Part shown: positions 53,806 through 57,864 of the stretch, in pieces | Layout: each line of letters opens with the position of its first letter | How positions within the stretch are numbered: position 1 is the stretch's first letter | Source: CAZWKX01 sp964614095 | GTDB lineage: Bacteria > Actinomycetota > Acidimicrobiia > Spongiisociales > UBA11373 | Reading direction: 5' to 3' | Length of the DNA stretch: 57,864 nt | NCBI GenBank assembly: GCA_964614095.1 | Contig: CAZTJO010000010.1 | Location: 1-57,864 of the forward strand | Translations under genes and position numbers: made by a program | Notes under the pieces: model-generated | Told to the model about the DNA's origin: nothing | Database searches by the model: none | Seen by the model: the letters and a program-made list of their open reading frames with translations, nothing else

Positions 53806-54686
53806 GCCTTCTGGGCGATCCCCAGGGCCTCCTTGACAGCGTCAACGGTGGCGTCGGCGGCGGAGACGAGCGGCAAGCGAGGGGCGCCGACCGGCGCCCA
53901 AAGTGCGGTAAGCGCCGCCTTGACCGGCGCCGGGTTTGGCTCGAGGAACAGGGCCCGGCACAGCGGTGCCAGCGCCTGATGGAGACGCCGGGCGGTAGCC
54001 AAATCACCTTCCAGCGCTGCCGAAACCAACGCCTTCACCTGAGGCCCGGCGAGGTGTGCCACCACGGAGACCACACCGACTGCGCCTACAGACATCATGG
54101 GCAAGGTGTTCATGTCATCGCCTGAGTAGACGACGGCATCATCGCCGATCGCAAGCACCGTGTCGGTGGTAAACCCGACGTCCCAGACGGCGTCCTTCAC
54201 CGCCACGATGCGGGGGTGGGAAGCCAGGCGGGCGATGGTGTCGATCTCGATGCGCCGCCCGGTGCGGGATGGGATGTTGTAGAGCATCACCGGCAACGAG
54301 GTGGCGTCGGCCACTGCGGTGAAGTGCGCAACAAGACCCTCCTGTGAGGGCCGGTTGTAGTACGGGGTCACCGCCATGATCCCGTGCACTCCGGTCTCCT
54401 CCGCCTTCTGCGTCATCTCCACCGAATGGGCGGTGTCGTAGGTTCCGGTGCCGGCGACAACATGGGCCCTGTCGCCGACCGCTTCGACCACGGCGCCAAA
54501 GATGGCGAGCTTCTCGTCGTCGGAGACGGTCGGTGACTCGCCGGTGGATCCGGTGACGACGATCCCGTCGCTCCCACCGTCCACCAAGTGCTTGGCCAGC
54601 TCCCAGACGCGGCCGTGATCGACGGCGCCGTCGTCATCAAACGGAGTGATCATTGCGGTGAGGACGTGCCCAAACGGTGCGTCCAT
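53802..54686 (-). CDS. dapA: 4-hydroxy-tetrahydrodipicolinate synthase
   Basis: DapA condenses pyruvate with aspartate semialdehyde for lysine and diaminopimelate. This 294-residue protein has GSTGESPTVS, YYNRP, YNIPSRTG (catalytic tyrosine about 136) and the Schiff-base lysine in VAVKDA (about 164). ATG at 54686 has GGAGG upstream and matches the usual length; a further upstream start only adds 8 residues. Confidence 0.95.
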   Translation of the reverse strand: MDAPFGHVLTAMITPFDDDGAVDHGRVWELAKHLVDGGSDGIVVTGSTGESPTVSDDEKLAIFGAVVEAVGDRAHVVAGTGTYDTAHSVEMTQKAEETGVHGIMAVTPYYNRPSQEGLVAHFTAVADATSLPVMLYNIPSRTGRRIEIDTIARLASHPRIVAVKDAVWDVGFTTDTVLAIGDDAVVYSGDDMNTLPMMSVGAVGVVSVVAHLAGPQVKALVSAALEGDLATARRLHQALAPLCRALFLEPNPAPVKAALTALWAPVGAPRLPLVSAADATVDAVKEALGIAQKA

Positions 54687-54784
54687 GGCTCCTCCGAGTG
54701 GCTCGACCACTGCGGACGCTAGCAGCGGCCCTTCGATTATCGTTCGGGAATCTCCGGCCGCCCCGCGGCGTTCTCAGAGGTGAG

Positions 54785-55618
54785 ATGGCACACGTCAAGA
54801 ACATCGATCAGCAGTCGTTCGGCCAGGATGTGCTGCAGCAGAGCCACCAAGTCCCGGTGGTTGTGGACTTCTGGGCCGAGTGGTGCGGTCCGTGCAAGGT
54901 GCTCGGACCGGCGTTGGAGCGTGTCACCGAGTCATACCAGGGCGCTTTTGAGCTGGTGAAGGTCGACGTCGACGCCAATCCGGCATTGGCCCAGCAGTTC
55001 GGAGTGCAAGGCATTCCCACGGTCATGGCCTTCCGCGACGGCAATCCGGTATCCCGTTTCACCGGAGCGCTGCCCGAAGCATCAATCCGCCAGTGGATCG
55101 AACAGATGCTGCCTTCCGAGCTCGACAAGCTGGTCGACCAGGCCCGCGACTTCGTGCTCGAGGGCAACGACGCTGCCGCCGAGAACCTCTTCCGCCAGGC
55201 GCTTGAACAGGTCGCCGATCACCCCGAAGCCGGTGCCGGCCTTGCCGCGCTGCTCATCGGCCGAGGTGAGACCGACGAAGCGCTCATCCTTCTGGGCAAG
55301 CTTCCCCGGTCTGCTGAAGTGGAGCGTCTCGAAGCCACGGCCCGCGTCGCCCGGAACGGAGGCATCGATATCTCCGACCTCGAGACCCGACTCGCCGCCG
55401 ACCCCGCCGACTCCGTTGCTCGCCTCGAACTAGGCCAGGCCCTCGCCGCCAACGGGGAGCACGAGGCTGCCCTCGACCACCTGCTCGAAGTGGTCAGGCT
55501 GGGCGGCGAAAGCCAAAATCGGGCACGTCAGGCTATGGTCGACATCTTCGGCATCCTTGGTGACGGGCATCCGCTGACCGCGACGTACCGCAGATTGTTG
55601 GCGAACGAGTTGTTCTGA
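54785..55618 (+). CDS. thioredoxin-domain protein with TPR tail (CnoX/YbbN-like)
   Basis: This 277-residue protein has an N-terminal thioredoxin fold with active site WCGPCK (about residue 36) and GIPTVMAFRDG, then a helical C-terminal half of TPR-like repeats as in YbbN/CnoX. Those proteins protect clients from oxidation and hand them to chaperones. Unlike E. coli CnoX, which has lost the CxxC pair, the redox pair is kept here. ATG at 54785 follows AGAGGTGAG. It is divergent from dapA. Confidence 0.92.
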   Translation: MAHVKNIDQQSFGQDVLQQSHQVPVVVDFWAEWCGPCKVLGPALERVTESYQGAFELVKVDVDANPALAQQFGVQGIPTVMAFRDGNPVSRFTGALPEASIRQWIEQMLPSELDKLVDQARDFVLEGNDAAAENLFRQALEQVADHPEAGAGLAALLIGRGETDEALILLGKLPRSAEVERLEATARVARNGGIDISDLETRLAADPADSVARLELGQALAANGEHEAALDHLLEVVRLGGESQNRARQAMVDIFGILGDGHPLTATYRRLLANELF

Positions 55619-55630
55619 ACGGAAATCAGG

Positions 55631-55670
55631 ATTCAGAACGCGACATGCCGACTCTGAAATCTGAACTCTG
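55631..55670. repeat. dispersed heptamer-repeat element, copy C
   Basis: The core at 55648-55670 is identical to copy A. It lies between the convergent thioredoxin-TPR and dapB genes, 18 nt from the dapB stop, in the same orientation to the minus-strand gene as copies A and B. Confidence 0.75.
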
Positions 55671-55699
55671 GGTATCTGCCAACCAATGTCAGATACCCA
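55669..55699. terminator. inverted repeat at the dapB 3' end
   Basis: TGGGTATCTG and CAGATACCCA form a 10-bp perfect stem with an 11-nt loop that includes the dapB stop codon. It lies between convergent genes and may end both transcripts; the loop is longer than in typical terminators. Confidence 0.55.
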
Positions 55700-56453
55700 A
55701 GACCTCTTCCAGCCCCACCGTCACCGGCTCCGGAAGATCGGCCACCGCCCGGACCGCCAGCAGAACCCCCGGCAGGAAGGCGGAGCGGTCGAGGGTGTCG
55801 TGGCGTATGGTGAGCGTCTCCCCGGGCGAGCCGAGCAGCACCTCTTGATGGGCCAGCAAGCCGGGCAAGCGCACCGCGTGCACCCGTACCCCTTCGGCAT
55901 CGGCCCCGCGTGCTCCCGCGATCGTCTCCTGCGATTCTTCGACCCGCTCCTGACGGCCGCCGGCAGCGGCCATCCGGCGTGCTGTGTCCAGCGCGGTGCC
56001 CGAGGGAGCGTCGGCCTTGGCATCGTGGTGAAGCTCGATCACCTCGGAGGCGGCGAAGTAGGGCGCCGCAATCTCGGCAAAACGCATCATGAGCACCGCC
56101 CCCACCGAGAAGTTGGGGACCACCAGGCAATGGGGCGGCCCGGTGCCCCACCGTGCTCGCAGATCCTCTATCCGCTTCGCGTCAAAACCCGAAGTCCCGA
56201 CCACCGCGTGCAGCCCCAGCCGCCGCCAATGACCCAGATTCTCCATCACCACGTCGGGATGGGTGAACTCGACGACAACATCGGCCTCGCCGAGCGCAGC
56301 GACATCATCGCCCACACCCAGGCCTTCGATAATCTCGCCGGCCCGTGCCGGGTCATGGCAAGCCGTCAATTCGAGGTCGCCTGCTGCGACGATTGCGCCG
56401 CATACCAGGCGGCCCATACGGCCCCCCGCCCCGGAGACGGCAACTCGGATCAT
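55689..56453 (-). CDS. dapB: 4-hydroxy-tetrahydrodipicolinate reductase
   Basis: This 254-residue Rossmann-fold enzyme reduces the DapA product with NAD(P)H. It starts IRVAVSGAGGRMGRLV, has VEFTHPDV, GTSGF, the catalytic region ELHHDAKADAPSGTAL and the C-terminal RSAFLPGVLLAVR. Length is normal. The ATG overlaps the stop of the M16 peptidase gene (ATGA). Confidence 0.95.
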   Translation of the reverse strand: MIRVAVSGAGGRMGRLVCGAIVAAGDLELTACHDPARAGEIIEGLGVGDDVAALGEADVVVEFTHPDVVMENLGHWRRLGLHAVVGTSGFDAKRIEDLRARWGTGPPHCLVVPNFSVGAVLMMRFAEIAAPYFAASEVIELHHDAKADAPSGTALDTARRMAAAGGRQERVEESQETIAGARGADAEGVRVHAVRLPGLLAHQEVLLGSPGETLTIRHDTLDRSAFLPGVLLAVRAVADLPEPVTVGLEEVLGI

Positions 56454-57700
56454 TCGACGTAGCGCTCCAGATCGATGCTGTTAAACGGCCCGACGGCTCC
56501 AAGCACTTTGGGGCCTCCGTAGACCTCCATGGCGACGGTGTGCACGTCTTCAAGCGTTACCGCATCGATGGCGGCCACCGTCTCGTCCAGAGTGAGGTGC
56601 TCGACACCGGTCAGCTCATGCCGGCCGAGGCGAATCATGCGGCTGTTGGTCTCCTCCATCGAGAGGGCCAGACCCCCCTTCATGTTCCCTTTGGCTCGTT
56701 CGAGCTCATCACCCAGAAGGCCTTCGGCCACCGCGCCGGCCAGCTGTTCCCTCACCAACTCGATGACCTGGGAAGTCTGGTGTGGGGTCGTCCCCACGTA
56801 CACACCGTACGCTCCCGAGTCGGCAAACGGCATGCGGAACGAGTAGACGGAGTAGGCCAGGCCTCTTTCTTCGCGTATCTCGCGGAACAGTCGAGACGAC
56901 ATGCCGCTGCCCATGACGTGGTTGAGCAAGCCGAAGGCGAAGCGACGCTCATCCCCCCGCTTCAACGCCTCGCCGCCGATCACCAGGTGCGCCTGCTCCG
57001 TATCGCGGGTCTTCACCTGCACCGCAGGCTCGATGGACGGCTCGCTGAGGCCGTGATCCACGTCGCTGCCTTCCCAAGACCGAAAGTGATCCTCGACGAG
57101 GTCCACAACGGCGGCGTGGACGAAATTGCCGGCGGCGGCAACAACCGTCGTCTGCGGCATGTAGCGCCGGTCCCAGTACCTGTGGATCACTTCTCGACCC
57201 ATGCCGGTTATCGACTCCCGTGTGCCCAGGACCGGCTTGGCGAGAACGTGCTCGCCCCAGAGCGCCTTGGCAAATTGGTCATGAGCGACGTCGGCGGGGT
57301 CGTCCTCATTCATGTTGATCTCCTCGAGGACCACGTGGGCCTCCGACTCGATCTCCTCGGGGCGGAAAGCGGGGCGCTGCAGCATCTCGCCGAGCAGCTC
57401 TACGCCCATGAGCAGATCGGCGTCGCGCAGCTGCGCCCAATAACAGGTGTACTCCTTCGAGGTGAAGGCATTGGAGCGAGCGCCGACGGAGTCAAACGCC
57501 TGAGCAATGTCCTGGGCCCGGTAGCGCTCGGAGCCCTTGAACAGCAGGTGCTCCAGGAAGTGTGAGCACCCGGCCTCGGAATCGTCCTCGTCGCGGCTGC
57601 CGGTGTCAACCCAGCACCCCACGGCAACCGACCGCACGGAGGGCATCCGTTCGGTGATGACGCGTAGTCCGTTGGGAAGTGTGGTGAGCTCGTGATCCAT
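56450..57700 (-). CDS. M16-family zinc peptidase (processing-peptidase-like)
   Basis: This 416-residue protein has the inverted zinc motif HFLEH (in SHFLEHLLFKG, about residue 47) with a downstream glutamate in the SEAHVVLEEI segment, and the C-terminal inactive-type half with GSGMSSRLFREIREERGLAY. Actinobacterial homologues lie between pnp and dapB, as here before dapB. The natural substrate is unknown. No signal peptide is seen and no ribosome-binding site is clear. Confidence 0.92.
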   Translation of the reverse strand: MDHELTTLPNGLRVITERMPSVRSVAVGCWVDTGSRDEDDSEAGCSHFLEHLLFKGSERYRAQDIAQAFDSVGARSNAFTSKEYTCYWAQLRDADLLMGVELLGEMLQRPAFRPEEIESEAHVVLEEINMNEDDPADVAHDQFAKALWGEHVLAKPVLGTRESITGMGREVIHRYWDRRYMPQTTVVAAAGNFVHAAVVDLVEDHFRSWEGSDVDHGLSEPSIEPAVQVKTRDTEQAHLVIGGEALKRGDERRFAFGLLNHVMGSGMSSRLFREIREERGLAYSVYSFRMPFADSGAYGVYVGTTPHQTSQVIELVREQLAGAVAEGLLGDELERAKGNMKGGLALSMEETNSRMIRLGRHELTGVEHLTLDETVAAIDAVTLEDVHTVAMEVYGGPKVLGAVGPFNSIDLERYVE

Positions 57701-57805
57701 CGACGAGGGATGTTAGGTGCAGCAGGGCGGGACAAGTCACTACCGCGAGCCGGGCCGCCCTATCCGGTCGGCAATCTGCCCCCTCGAACCTGACGAAGCG
57801 GAACC

Positions 57806-57864
57806 GTGAAGAGGCTGTCTGCACTGATCCCGGCTCTGTTTGTTGTGGCCGCAGCCTGCGGCGA
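57806..57864 (+). CDS. start of a lipoprotein gene, cut by the window end
   Basis: A GTG start gives MKRLSALIPALFVVAAACG, a short basic N terminus, a hydrophobic core and a lipobox-like cysteine. Only 19 codons are in the window, so no domain can be named. It is divergent from the M16 peptidase gene, 105 nt away. Confidence 0.6.
   Translation, partial: MKRLSALIPALFVVAAACG

Noticed and set aside
52231..53979. 582-codon open frame on the plus strand opposite rnj
   Set aside because: It is a GC-rich shadow frame antisense to a well-supported RNase J; its translation is low-complexity and matches no family. The same applies to the long plus-strand frames at 10400-12133 and 14635-16068.
1..57864. 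CRISPR array, prophage, insertion sequence or integron
   Set aside because: No regularly spaced repeats, transposase, integrase or phage genes were seen in the window.

Overview
The window is a GC-rich bacterial chromosome segment of about 58 kb. Several things point to a deep-branching actinobacterium, most likely class Acidimicrobiia or a relative. The housekeeping block runs rimO-cinA-thpR-recA-rny-miaB-miaA-dapF-hflX beside lexA and nrdR. RNase Y sits next to recA. LexA sites have the form CGAAC-N4-GTTCG. A 100-N gap at 19252-19351 is flanked by an exact 55-nt duplication, the signature of a k=55 assembly-graph join, so this is probably a metagenome-assembled or draft genome.

Layout. (1) 1-7430: tRNA-Val, a small zincin, an esterase, a thioredoxin/NHL lipoprotein, a fatty-acyl-CoA ligase and an L,D-transpeptidase with calcium-loop repeats. 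(2) 7431-21189: a catabolic island. The minus-strand operon encodes two carbamoyltransferases, carbamate kinase, two fold-II PLP enzymes, an SsnA-like amidohydrolase and a YgfK-like iron-sulfur protein. A divergent operon encodes a three-subunit xanthine-dehydrogenase-type molybdenum hydroxylase, followed by two tandem acetate/succinate-type (SatP/YaaH) transporters. This set resembles the E. coli yge/ygf locus and the purine/urate clusters of gut anaerobes, with rearranged parts. (3) 21190-33502: sugar catabolism, with a sugar ABC transporter, araBDA, a LacI-type regulator, a decayed DeoR-type regulator, an intact DeoR-type regulator and galTK. A 47-nt block carrying an inverted repeat is duplicated upstream of the ABC operon and of araB, which suggests one regulon. 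(4) 33667-33975: a tRNA cluster (Gly, Cys, Val). (5) 34014-47262: nucleotide, SOS and RNA-modification housekeeping genes, including a lexA/LysM divergent pair with three LexA boxes. (6) 47263-57864: a small membrane protein, a flavin-reductase-like pseudogene, an IMPase-family phosphatase, a secreted DUF2202 protein, ftsK, rnj, dapA, a thioredoxin-TPR protein, dapB, an M16 peptidase and the start of a lipoprotein gene.

How the parts may work together. In the island, the molybdenum hydroxylase, SsnA-like amidohydrolase and YgfK-like protein could act on a purine ring. The two carbamoyltransferases could then phosphorolyse ureido intermediates to carbamoyl phosphate, and carbamate kinase would recover ATP. 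The PLP enzymes could release ammonia and a keto acid, and the SatP-type carriers could move acetate. This is inference from gene content; no hydantoinase (YgeZ) or YgeY is present in the window. The most distinctive features are the missing central flavoprotein domain of YgfK, the shortened SsnA, the doubled carbamoyltransferases, the shared 47-nt operator block, the three dispersed TCTGAA-heptamer repeats next to 3' gene ends, and an apparent CTG start codon for miaA.
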